Shown here piece after piece: positions 8,531 through 15,544 of a DNA stretch of 23,813 nt. The position numbers were made by a program, and so were the translations under genes. Numbering within the stretch: the stretch's first letter is position 1; each line of letters starts with the position of its first letter. The notes under the pieces are model-generated. The model saw nothing but the letters and a program-made list of their open reading frames with translations, was not told the DNA's origin and did no database searches. The stretch spans positions 1 to 23,813 of the forward strand of contig DAME01000036.1 in NCBI GenBank assembly GCA_002499545.1, written 5' to 3'. This stretch comes from Euryarchaeota archaeon UBA88 (lineage in GTDB: Archaea > Thermoplasmatota > Poseidoniia > Poseidoniales > Poseidoniaceae).

Positions 8531-9429
8531 GGGACTGCCTCCTTGTGGTTTCTCTCTGGCCATTCTACAATGGCATTTCCAGTGCCAATGATGGTCCCGT
8601 ATCCGTGTAAGATGCCGGGATATGTTGGCATATCCAAGGTAGAAAGCAACCACGAAAGTCCCCCTCCATCACTTTCAGCAATTGCTTGTTCGGTGAATTC
8701 AGGCATTTCATTCAATATTCTCTGCGATTGACCGGTACGGAAATATTCGATCATCCGCATGTCCCATAGATGCATTGCATGGCTGGTAATGTGTTCTTTA
8801 CTCATGTCTTCCGGGATTGCTGATTCGGTTGTGAAGTGGCGGTGTGAGAGCGAGTTGCTGGCCAAGACGACCACCTTTTTTCCGCTCGCAAGGATTGTTT
8901 CGCGGGTGACTCGGCCTAGTTCCTTCATCATTTCCTGCATGACTTCAACCGAATAGTAGTCGGTGGAACGGTTGCTGGAAATAACGACAAGTGGCTTGTC
9001 CCATGCCGGGTTGAACAGGTGACCGGTGGTGATGGTACCGTAATCAACTCTAAAGTCGGGATTTTCCATCATCTTGACCGTTAAACCTGCATCAGCGGCA
9101 CGGTCATGGAGTTGAGTGGCGAGTTCAACATCGATGTTCAAGTCGTAATGGTAGCGGAAAAGATTTGGAAACACTGGGTCAACAGAGAGATTCTTGAAAT
9201 GTGGCAGTCCAAGGAAATGCGTACCGACATAGGTTTGCCAGTGCGGTGAAAGGAGCACAATCGCATCATAGTCAACCCCTGCAAGTGATTCTCGGAGTCG
9301 CTCATAGCCCCATCGCAATTGTTCCCAACCGCCTTCAGCAGTCGGCTCATTTTGTTCGGGATTTTCTGCATACACCAAATGCGGAGGGTGGGGTGCTAAA
9401 CATCCTGCGACAATCTCGCCTTTCGCCAT
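8527..9429 (-). CDS. Class III extradiol ring-cleavage dioxygenase, catalytic subunit (2-aminophenol 1,6-dioxygenase beta-like)
   Basis: This is a 300-residue LigB-family enzyme. These iron(II) enzymes open catechol or aminophenol rings next to a hydroxyl. The expected metal ligands are visible: His14 in APHPPH, His63 in LSPHW and Glu252 in AIAESDGGG. The proton-transfer His is likely His196 in SLSHRHF. The spacing agrees to within one residue with that remembered for aminophenol dioxygenase beta subunits (His13, His62, Glu251, His195). The protein is therefore predicted to be active and cytoplasmic, partnered by the degenerate homologue encoded immediately downstream (ATGA overlap). The start at 9429 is preferred over an in-frame extension to 9477 because GGGAG lies 4 nt before it and the family begins about 13 residues before the first His. 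A TATA-like box lies about 25 nt upstream. The exact substrate (aminophenol versus another catechol-like compound) is not settled by sequence. Confidence 0.88.
   Translation of the reverse strand: MAKGEIVAGCLAPHPPHLVYAENPEQNEPTAEGGWEQLRWGYERLRESLAGVDYDAIVLLSPHWQTYVGTHFLGLPHFKNLSVDPVFPNLFRYHYDLNIDVELATQLHDRAADAGLTVKMMENPDFRVDYGTITTGHLFNPAWDKPLVVISSNRSTDYYSVEVMQEMMKELGRVTRETILASGKKVVVLASNSLSHRHFTTESAIPEDMSKEHITSHAMHLWDMRMIEYFRTGQSQRILNEMPEFTEQAIAESDGGGLSWLLSTLDMPTYPGILHGYGTIIGTGNAIVEWPERNHKEAVP
8538..8543 (-). promoter_or_regulatory. Shine-Dalgarno for dioxygenase-RidA fusion
   Basis: AGGAGG on the minus strand is 7 nt before the ATG at 8530 and lies inside the end of the upstream dioxygenase gene. 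It decides the start in favour of MSQGEL, not the in-frame extension to 8653. Confidence 0.7.
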
Positions 9430-9451
9430 GAAACTCCCAAGGGGTGGAGGA

Positions 9452-9457
9452 TTATAT
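9452..9457 (-). promoter_or_regulatory. TATA-like box for the dioxygenase operon
   Basis: Minus-strand CCGATATAATCC has its ATATAA core centred about 25 nt before the ATG at 9429. That is the archaeal spacing for a start site at or very near the start codon. It suggests the two-gene dioxygenase unit has its own promoter, separate from panB upstream. Confidence 0.42.
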
Positions 9458-9530
9458 CGGCATCGGCGAACAGTCATGCGGAAGGTTCACTCGCCCGAAC
9501 CCTCAAACACGACGAGAACTTCCCCGAGTC

Positions 9531-10019
9531 ATGGACGGTGAAGCGACCAGCGAAATGGTGGTTGAACAACCGCTGTTGATTCGTGCGCTTGATTTTGACA
9601 CCGGGGCACGGCATATTCTGGCTCCCGCATTTCTCGGCGTCATCTTCGGTGGCCTTTGGCAGTGGATTGTTATGCCCGAAACCGGAGATTTGAATCTCCC
9701 AAATCCGATACACGGGACTTTCCTCATCACCCTTGTTCTTTCTCCGTTGTTGTATCGAATCTTAATCAAGGATTCTGAAGGAGAATGGTGGGAATACAGT
9801 TTGGGACTTCTCCTGCTGGGCGGAGTGTTTTCGATGATTTGGCTCTCAGGTTGGGGTGCTATGTTCTGTGGTGGCTATGGGGCACTCTTGCTGTGGGTTT
9901 GGATCAGCACCGACTGGGGACGGTACCAACTTCCACCCTTTCGCTACGGACTGTGGCACGCTTTTGGGCTGGACCTCGGTGCCTTTGCAGGTAGCGTTTT
10001 GGTGTACAGTATGCTGTGA
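9531..10019 (+). CDS. Small integral membrane protein, function unknown
   Basis: This is a 162-residue protein with four or five predicted membrane helices (about 30-48, 60-78, 89-108, 110-126, 141-160). It is rich in Trp and Gly, with short charged loops (KDSEGEWWE, STDWGRYQ). I recognise no family or catalytic motif. The reading frame extends upstream to 9444, but that would run into the start region of the divergent dioxygenase gene and add a non-membrane stretch; MDGEATSEM at 9531 is the more likely start. No Shine-Dalgarno is visible, so leaderless initiation is possible. It lies divergent to the dioxygenase genes and convergent with panB, with only 3 nt between the two stop codons. Confidence 0.65.
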   Translation: MDGEATSEMVVEQPLLIRALDFDTGARHILAPAFLGVIFGGLWQWIVMPETGDLNLPNPIHGTFLITLVLSPLLYRILIKDSEGEWWEYSLGLLLLGGVFSMIWLSGWGAMFCGGYGALLLWVWISTDWGRYQLPPFRYGLWHAFGLDLGAFAGSVLVYSML

Positions 10020-10022
10020 AAA

Positions 10023-10844
10023 TCACGACGTGTAACTTTCTTCATCGTTGGGGAAATCCCCAGAGCGAACATCACTGCAATACGATTTAATCGCACCGTT
10101 GATGTCATCTGCGAGATTGAGATAACGGCGGAGGAACCGTGGCGAGAAATCCATGGTGATGCCGAGCAAATCATGCAGAACCAGTACCTGTCCATCGCAA
10201 TCTGGGCCAGCTCCAATACCGATGGTCGGAATCGTGATTGCTTCGCTGACTTTCATTGCCAGTTCCCGTGGGATTTTTTCCAGTACGATGGCGAAGCATC
10301 CTGCTTTTTCCAACAGTTTTGCATCTTCAATGAGTTTCTCCGCCTCAGCGTCTTCTTTTGCACGAACTGTATAGGTTCCAAACTTGTAGATTGATTGTGG
10401 CGTCAAACCTAAGTGACCCATCACTGGAATTCCAGCGGTAAGAATTCGTTCAACGGATTGCAAGATTTCCGCTCCACCCTCAAGTTTCACTGCGTGGCCT
10501 TCAGATTCCTTCATGATTCGAATCGCTGATTCAAGTGCAATCGCAGAGTTGCCTTGGTATGTACCAAACGGCATATCGACCACAATTAATGCGCGGTCTA
10601 CCGCTCGCTGAACACACTGAGCGTGGTAAATCATGTGCTCGAGGGTGATTGGAACGGTAGTGACTTGTCCTGCCATCACGTTTGAAGCGGAGTCGCCAAC
10701 TAAAATCACATCGACACCAGCTTGGTCTACCAGTTTTGCCAGCGAGTAGTCGTAGGCGGTGAGCATGGTGATTTTTTCATCAGCTCGCTTCATTTCTTGA
10801 AGTGTGTGGGTGGTGATTTTGCGCGCTTCTGAGTGAACAGACAT
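10023..10844 (-). CDS. panB: 3-methyl-2-oxobutanoate hydroxymethyltransferase (ketopantoate hydroxymethyltransferase)
   Basis: PanB transfers a hydroxymethyl group from methylene-tetrahydrofolate to alpha-ketoisovalerate, the first step to pantothenate and coenzyme A. The 273-residue length is normal for the family. Visible hallmarks are MLTAYDYS, VGDSASN (Asp51, Mg2+ ligand), VVDMPFG (Asp90, Mg2+ ligand), KLEGG (Lys120, Glu122), GHLGLTPQS, and VLEKIP with Glu189 as the likely catalytic base, then IGIGAGPDCDGQVLV. The frame is open upstream to 11036, but that overlaps the LON gene; MSVHSEARKITTHT at 10844, preceded by AGGTGGAAGGGG, matches the family start. It follows the LON-domain gene by 46 nt in the same direction, so they probably share a transcript. 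Nothing in it relates directly to ring cleavage. Confidence 0.95.
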   Translation of the reverse strand: MSVHSEARKITTHTLQEMKRADEKITMLTAYDYSLAKLVDQAGVDVILVGDSASNVMAGQVTTVPITLEHMIYHAQCVQRAVDRALIVVDMPFGTYQGNSAIALESAIRIMKESEGHAVKLEGGAEILQSVERILTAGIPVMGHLGLTPQSIYKFGTYTVRAKEDAEAEKLIEDAKLLEKAGCFAIVLEKIPRELAMKVSEAITIPTIGIGAGPDCDGQVLVLHDLLGITMDFSPRFLRRYLNLADDINGAIKSYCSDVRSGDFPNDEESYTS

Positions 10845-10890
10845 ACCCCTTCCACCTGCGCACTTGTTTTCAAACCCTCGCCGATGGAGA

Positions 10891-11613
10891 CTATTCTTCT
10901 TCAAGGGATACGTCGAGGTGCAGTGAGAGTTCAGCAATCGCCTCATCGATATCGACGCTTGACAGGATTTGCTGGCGAGCCTCCAATTCATTGACCAACA
11001 AGGCTGCCACAGCGAATACTGCGTTTTGGTCCTCATCGATAACGTGTTCGACCTGCTCTTCGACCCACTGTTCTAGCATGCCTGAATCAATGTTCAGCAT
11101 GGAACCGATTCGCTTCAATACGCTTTCCAACATGTCTTTCAGTTCTGCTTGCTGTTCGGGACTGGTTTGGTCGTGCGGTTCATGGAACTCTACATCTGCG
11201 CTAATGTAGAGTTTCGAATGTTCAGCATCTTCTGGAATCAGTTCAAGCAGTGTTTGAAGGTCGGGATCTATACCGTCTTGATCGATTGATGGCTCTACCA
11301 TCGGATGGTTGAGAGGAGGCAGTGCGGGGTCGAACACCTGTTGAACGGTGAATCTCCGACGCCCGACAATTTTCAAGAAGTGGTTGCTGCCTTTAGTTTC
11401 GTGATGAAGAATCTCTGCTTCGCAGCCGTGAGTTCGTGGCCCATCCCAATGGTTCGACGGTCGAAACGGGTCGTTCAACACCAATCCGAAATTCAGTTCA
11501 TCCAACAGGCAATCATCGAGCATTTGGCGGTATCGTGGCTCAAACACCCGGAGTTCCTGAATCTCACCGGGCAGCAAAACCATTGGTAGAACAAACAGTG
11601 GGAGATTCTCCAT
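10891..11613 (-). CDS. LON substrate-binding domain protein
   Basis: This is a 240-residue protein that begins with the N-terminal domain of Lon proteases (LPLFVLPMVLLPGEIQELRVFEPRYRQ) and continues with the beta-barrel segment (GLVLND...GCEAEILHHE...FLKIVGRRRFTV). Residues 150-240 form a helical part with an acidic end. There is no AAA+ ATPase and no Ser-Lys protease domain, so this is a stand-alone LON/PUA-like protein, not a Lon protease. Such proteins are common in bacteria and their role is poorly known; ligand or peptide binding is likely. The ATG at 11613 has no clear Shine-Dalgarno. It lies 39 nt after the ALDH stop and 46 nt before panB, all in one direction. Confidence 0.85.
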   Translation of the reverse strand: MENLPLFVLPMVLLPGEIQELRVFEPRYRQMLDDCLLDELNFGLVLNDPFRPSNHWDGPRTHGCEAEILHHETKGSNHFLKIVGRRRFTVQQVFDPALPPLNHPMVEPSIDQDGIDPDLQTLLELIPEDAEHSKLYISADVEFHEPHDQTSPEQQAELKDMLESVLKRIGSMLNIDSGMLEQWVEEQVEHVIDEDQNAVFAVAALLVNELEARQQILSSVDIDEAIAELSLHLDVSLEEE

Positions 11614-11652
11614 GAAGTTAAGTGATAACGAGGGCTTTTGAAGATATGTTTG

Positions 11653-13107
11653 TCATTGGTCTGGATGTTTGACGCAGATATTGGTGAGTTCTGAAAAGAA
11701 ATCCATCGACCAGCGTCCCCCCTCTCGTCCAACTCCGGAGAGTTTCATGCCTCCAAACGGTGTGCGTAAATCTCGATGGAGCCAAGTATTGACCCAGACT
11801 ATCCCGCTTTCAATTTGACTCGCAAACGCCCGCCCACGCTCAAGGTCTTTTGTCCAAACTGAACCCGCCAGCCCGTATTCAGATGCGTTAACCATGTCAA
11901 GAGCCTGTTGCTCATCGGTGAATGTGTGAAGGGTCACCATGGGACCAAAAATCTCCTCAGTCGCACAGCGTGATGCGGAAGAAACTCCAGTCACAACGGT
12001 TGGACGCAGGTAGGCACCTCTTGCTTCAGGATGTGGATGTCCGGTCATTGCTTGCGTGCCTCCAGTGAGAATCTTACCGCCTTCTTCAAGTGCGAGTTCG
12101 ATGTACGATTCGACTTTTTGCAGGTGTTCATATGAAATCACGGTACCCATGTCGGTTGATTCGAGCATCGGGTCTCCAACCTTGAGCTCACTCACCCGTT
12201 GAACAAATGCAGGGATGAATGCTTCTGCAATCGCTTCATGAATCATAATTCGCGACCCGCACAAGCAGACCTGTCCAGAATTGGTGAACGCAGCCTTGAC
12301 CGCACCCTGCACAGCAAGTTCAACATCGGCATCCTCTAGTATGATGGTGGCGTTTTTCCCACCCAACTCAAGAGACAATTTCTTGAACATTGGCGCTGCA
12401 GTTCGTGCGACGATTCTACCCGTTGCAGTTCCGCCGGTGAAAGAAATCCCCTGTATGCCAGGGTGCTCGAGAATCGCTTGACCAACTTCCGGACCCAAGC
12501 CATGAACCAGATTAAACACACCAGCAGGTAGGTCAAGTTCATCCAAGGTTTGAGCGAGAATGTTGGCCGTGAGCGGTGTAATTTCACTCGGTTTAGCAAC
12601 AATAGTATTCCCCATGAGGAGGGCTGGAGCCACCTTCCATGACAGCAGATAGAGCGGAAGATTCCAGGGGGTAATCAGTCCAACGGTACCCACAGGTGTA
12701 CGATGCACATAATTCATCGCATCATCCATTTCAAACGATTCAGGTGTCTGTTGTCGGGCAAAGTCCGCAAAGAAGCGAAAGTTGCTAACCGAGCGCGCTG
12801 CGTCGACTCGGCGGGAAAGCGACAACGGTTTTCCAGTATCGAGAGTTTCGGTTTGTGCTATGTGTTCAGCTTTCACTTCAAGTGCATCAGCAATCCGGTC
12901 CAACCATCCTGCTCGCATTTCAAGGGTCAATGAGCTCCACGCTTTTTGAGCAGAATGGGCTGCTACAACAGCCTTTTCAACATCAGAACTTTTCGACCTG
13001 GGAATGGTTGCAATCTGTGTCTCCAAGGCGGGATTGATGTCGTAAAGTGTCGTTCCGTCCTCTGCTGGTTGGAACTCTCCAGCAATGTAATTGAGGACTT
13101 CTTGCAT
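11653..13107 (-). CDS. Aldehyde dehydrogenase, 2-aminomuconic semialdehyde dehydrogenase (ALDH8A1-like)
   Basis: This is a 484-residue NAD(P)-dependent ALDH with a complete active site: Asn149 in PWNLPLYLLSW, Glu247 in LELGGKN and nucleophile Cys281 in SGQVCLCGSR. The strings NFRFFADF, SWKVAPALLMGNT and RTPFGGMKLSGVGREG are those of the ALDH8A1/AMSDH subgroup. It also keeps both arginines that bind the substrate carboxylate in that subgroup: Arg105 in DAARSVSNF and Arg445 in TWLHRDL (equivalents of Arg120 and Arg464 in the Pseudomonas enzyme, from memory). The predicted reaction is oxidation of 2-aminomuconic 6-semialdehyde to 2-aminomuconate, which the RidA domain encoded at 7109-8530 could then deaminate. 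The start at 13107 (MQEVLNYIAG) has GGAGGT 6 nt upstream and lies 2 nt after the stop of the asparaginase-like gene. The in-frame extension to 13155 overlaps that gene and is not needed. Confidence 0.9.
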   Translation of the reverse strand: MQEVLNYIAGEFQPAEDGTTLYDINPALETQIATIPRSKSSDVEKAVVAAHSAQKAWSSLTLEMRAGWLDRIADALEVKAEHIAQTETLDTGKPLSLSRRVDAARSVSNFRFFADFARQQTPESFEMDDAMNYVHRTPVGTVGLITPWNLPLYLLSWKVAPALLMGNTIVAKPSEITPLTANILAQTLDELDLPAGVFNLVHGLGPEVGQAILEHPGIQGISFTGGTATGRIVARTAAPMFKKLSLELGGKNATIILEDADVELAVQGAVKAAFTNSGQVCLCGSRIMIHEAIAEAFIPAFVQRVSELKVGDPMLESTDMGTVISYEHLQKVESYIELALEEGGKILTGGTQAMTGHPHPEARGAYLRPTVVTGVSSASRCATEEIFGPMVTLHTFTDEQQALDMVNASEYGLAGSVWTKDLERGRAFASQIESGIVWVNTWLHRDLRTPFGGMKLSGVGREGGRWSMDFFSELTNICVKHPDQ

Positions 13108-13109
13108 CC

Positions 13110-14225
13110 TCAGACCTCCACGTCGTAGAGCCATCGGTCTTGGTCGGGATCCCATTCATCCCACGTCGGTAGGGTTTCCAATTGCGGGAGGTACTTCTCA
13201 GGTACAATGCCCGGCACGATGAATGCTTTTTGGCGATGTAGAGGGTACGGGTTTCGCAAATCGATTCCTAATACACCCAAGACTGCTCGAGCGACGTACC
13301 ACATTGCCTGAGAGTTCCAACCGTGAGCGATTTTCACGACAACGCCGAGTCCTTTGGGGTAATCTGGGTGCTCGATGGCAAGGCCCAGCAACCCATCAGC
13401 TCCTTCTTTGGCGATGACTTTTCCGTTTCCTGCTTTGAGAATGGTTGAATCGAGCCGATTGAATCCTCCGACCAAGTCTGGGCTTCGTACCATCGATTCC
13501 CAGATCCAATCTTTGTCCTTGTCGCGAACCAAACCCGCATAGATTTGCGCTAATTCTGCTACAGTATTGGATACTGTCGGAAGGCCACAGCCGTCTTTAG
13601 CAATGCGAAGTGGCTTCCAATCTGGGCCTAAGTAGGTGCGCAGTTCTACCATGTAAGCGTCGAACACTTCGTGGGTTGGAAGCGTGTATCCCGCTCGGTT
13701 CCAACCTTTTTTCCGACAACCGTGCAGAATGGCAGCGTGTTCACCAGAACAGGTGTGAAACCATCGACGAGGACGACGTACTTGGCGACCGAATTGAATC
13801 AACGGCACGTCAAGTGGTGTCAACATCAGCGGCCATTCTTCCTCTGAAAGCAGCGATTGGGCAGCTGCAACGTGTTCAGTATCGCCGTTATGGGATGCAA
13901 CTGCAATAGCCTTTTGCTCCCAGGTGAGGTCTTCAAGTTCTTCTGTGAACGCTTTCAGCATGAACGGCTTCATCATTGAGCGGCCGTAGCACAACACGTT
14001 TCCTCCAAAGGAATGAATCACTTCGTTACCGTGCGACCAAGCTATTGCACCGTGAATTGTCGTTTCTGAGACGCCGTTCCTGCGATAATCAACCAGCGGT
14101 TCCCATGCCACTTCTCGTCCAGTAGGAATCCCTTCGACCTTTTCTCCGAGTGGAGATTTCGGATACATTTCGCTCCCAGGTCTTCCCGGCTCGACTGCAG
14201 ATGGAGTATCGTGTTCAATGACCAT
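13110..14225 (-). CDS. L-asparaginase II family protein, divergent active site
   Basis: This is a 371-residue member of the asparaginase II family (the Rhizobium etli ReAV type, unrelated to the E. coli enzymes). Visible family motifs are YGRSMMKPFML (a Ser83-x-x-Lys86 tandem), ASHNGDTEH (Ser111), CSGEHAAIL (Cys159) and KDGCGLPT (Asp211, Cys213). The family usually has CSGKH; here the Lys, a zinc-site residue in ReAV as I recall, is Glu162. The C-terminal VKIAHGWNSQAMW also departs from the usual VKI-DG--RA form. Function may therefore have shifted to another amide. The N terminus (about 35 residues before the core) is longer than usual. The ATG at 14225 has GAGGGGT 4 nt upstream, overlapping the stop of the monooxygenase gene. 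With the monooxygenase and ALDH it forms a compact operon, suggesting a shared pathway. Confidence 0.78.
   Translation of the reverse strand: MVIEHDTPSAVEPGRPGSEMYPKSPLGEKVEGIPTGREVAWEPLVDYRRNGVSETTIHGAIAWSHGNEVIHSFGGNVLCYGRSMMKPFMLKAFTEELEDLTWEQKAIAVASHNGDTEHVAAAQSLLSEEEWPLMLTPLDVPLIQFGRQVRRPRRWFHTCSGEHAAILHGCRKKGWNRAGYTLPTHEVFDAYMVELRTYLGPDWKPLRIAKDGCGLPTVSNTVAELAQIYAGLVRDKDKDWIWESMVRSPDLVGGFNRLDSTILKAGNGKVIAKEGADGLLGLAIEHPDYPKGLGVVVKIAHGWNSQAMWYVARAVLGVLGIDLRNPYPLHRQKAFIVPGIVPEKYLPQLETLPTWDEWDPDQDRWLYDVEV
13114..13119 (-). promoter_or_regulatory. Shine-Dalgarno for the ALDH gene
   Basis: Minus-strand GGAGGT lies 6 nt before the ATG at 13107, within the end of the asparaginase-like gene. 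It selects MQEVLNY as the start and supports co-translation from one mRNA. Confidence 0.65.
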
Positions 14226-14234
14226 ACAGACCCC

Positions 14235-15482
14235 TCATGCTTGCAGTAATTCTTCGACCCGAGGGACAACGTGTTCCATGTAAGCGGTCATGTTTCGACA
14301 GACTCGATCAGAATCGTGGTTGAAGAAATCGAACCATGCCATGATTCTGTCTTCTGGGTGGAACCGTTCGACGATTTGTTGTGCAACTTCTTCGATGTTG
14401 CCAATCAAAGCATTTTGTGCAGCATTGGTGACCTTCGAGGGATCGATTGTTCCCTCGAGTGCATTCCAATACGCACCCAGTGCTGCCTTTGCTTCATCAT
14501 GAGCTGCCTTGCTCTGCTGCTCAGTACTCAAGTGTGGTTCGTTGTTAAGGAAGACAAACGATGTGCGAGGCATGTCGCCTCGAGTCCATGCACCTCCATC
14601 AGCGTGGAACACTTCACGCATGCGTTCATGGGTCGCATCAATGACTTCTGGTTTGGTTATTGAGAGGTTGAATACCTTCACTGGTGCGATGGAGTTGAAG
14701 AAAATCTGAGCCTTCGGTTCGTGGGTTCCCGCAACCAAACTCAAGAGTTCCCTTCGGAAATTTTGCGGGATGATTTTCAAATCTTCAAACACGTACCTCT
14801 TGGGTATGAGGATTGAATCAGGGGCTGCATCAAGATGTTCAAGTTCAACCGCAGCGTTTTGGACCAGTGCCCAATCCTCATCGCTTCGGAAGTTGTCTCG
14901 TGTGAGCACCGTCGCATATGTCTGGTCGGAGTTGACGATGTCACCGCGCAAAAGTCGCAGAAAAACGTCACCTGCTTCCATGAATATTTGCCCACGAAGG
15001 GCTTTCCATGCTGCTTCTTCAATCGAGTTACGGGGCTTAATCCCATATGGGCGGGCCATGAATTCAAATCGCCCGGCTGAAAATCCGATGTGGAGTTTTC
15101 GATGTTCGTTAGGGTTTAGGCCGTGCAGTTGGAGTGTGTTCGCTATACGCTCTGCTTGAGCAATCGGTCCACCAGATGCGAGTATCGAAATGACTGCACA
15201 GCCGATCTCCAATGTGTTGGTTTGTCGGAACGATTCCATTGCGAGCTGAGGGAAATCTGTGCACAACCCTACTTCTCCTTGCCAGTGGGGAACAACTGGC
15301 TTGGAATTCGATTTTTGAACTTCAGTGGAGAGGTGTGCTTGGGCAATCCACCCGACTCCAAAGCCAAGTTTGTCAGCGCATTTCAATTGTTGAAAATAAT
15401 TTCGAAACATTTCTTGCTCAGAAGGAATCAAACCGGACGCATCCGGCGTTTGACTGATTGAGAAAAAAATGTCGTGGTCCAT
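14235..15482 (-). CDS. Luciferase-like (bacterial luciferase family) flavin monooxygenase
   Basis: This is a 415-residue TIM-barrel protein of the luciferase-like monooxygenase group, which uses reduced flavin (FMNH2 or, in some members, F420) and often oxygen. Family features include the opening beta strand and helix (MDHDIFFSIS; FQQLKCADKLGFGVGWIAQAHL), the segment LEIGCAVISILASGGPIAQAERIANTL in place of the usual strand-helix, and FSAGRFEFMARPYGI. The C-terminal part holds VTNAAQNALIGNIEEVAQQI, the common substrate-gating region. The usual EHHF motif is replaced by QAHLS. The substrate cannot be read from the sequence. It is the first gene of a tight operon with an asparaginase-like protein (9 nt gap) and a semialdehyde dehydrogenase, so oxidation of an aromatic amine or amide is a reasonable guess. 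The ATG at 15482 has GGTG 6 nt upstream; an in-frame GTG at 15491 is the alternative. Confidence 0.82.
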   Translation of the reverse strand: MDHDIFFSISQTPDASGLIPSEQEMFRNYFQQLKCADKLGFGVGWIAQAHLSTEVQKSNSKPVVPHWQGEVGLCTDFPQLAMESFRQTNTLEIGCAVISILASGGPIAQAERIANTLQLHGLNPNEHRKLHIGFSAGRFEFMARPYGIKPRNSIEEAAWKALRGQIFMEAGDVFLRLLRGDIVNSDQTYATVLTRDNFRSDEDWALVQNAAVELEHLDAAPDSILIPKRYVFEDLKIIPQNFRRELLSLVAGTHEPKAQIFFNSIAPVKVFNLSITKPEVIDATHERMREVFHADGGAWTRGDMPRTSFVFLNNEPHLSTEQQSKAAHDEAKAALGAYWNALEGTIDPSKVTNAAQNALIGNIEEVAQQIVERFHPEDRIMAWFDFFNHDSDRVCRNMTAYMEHVVPRVEELLQA

Positions 15483-15544
15483 GGGTGGCACCGTTCATCC
15501 CAGAGGAAGCCCCATCATAACGAGTGTGGCCAAATACGATGAAA

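Noticed and set aside
8531..8653. N-terminal extension of the dioxygenase-RidA fusion (MVAFYLGYAN...)
   Set aside because: It overlaps the end of the upstream dioxygenase gene, is not like the family, and AGGAGG supports the start at 8530.
10845..11036. Extension of panB upstream into the LON gene
   Set aside because: The added 64 residues are an out-of-frame reading of the LON gene's C-terminal coding region; the PanB family starts near MSVHSEARK.
10891..11613. Lon protease
   Set aside because: Only the N-terminal substrate-binding domain is present; there is no Walker motif and no Ser-Lys protease domain.
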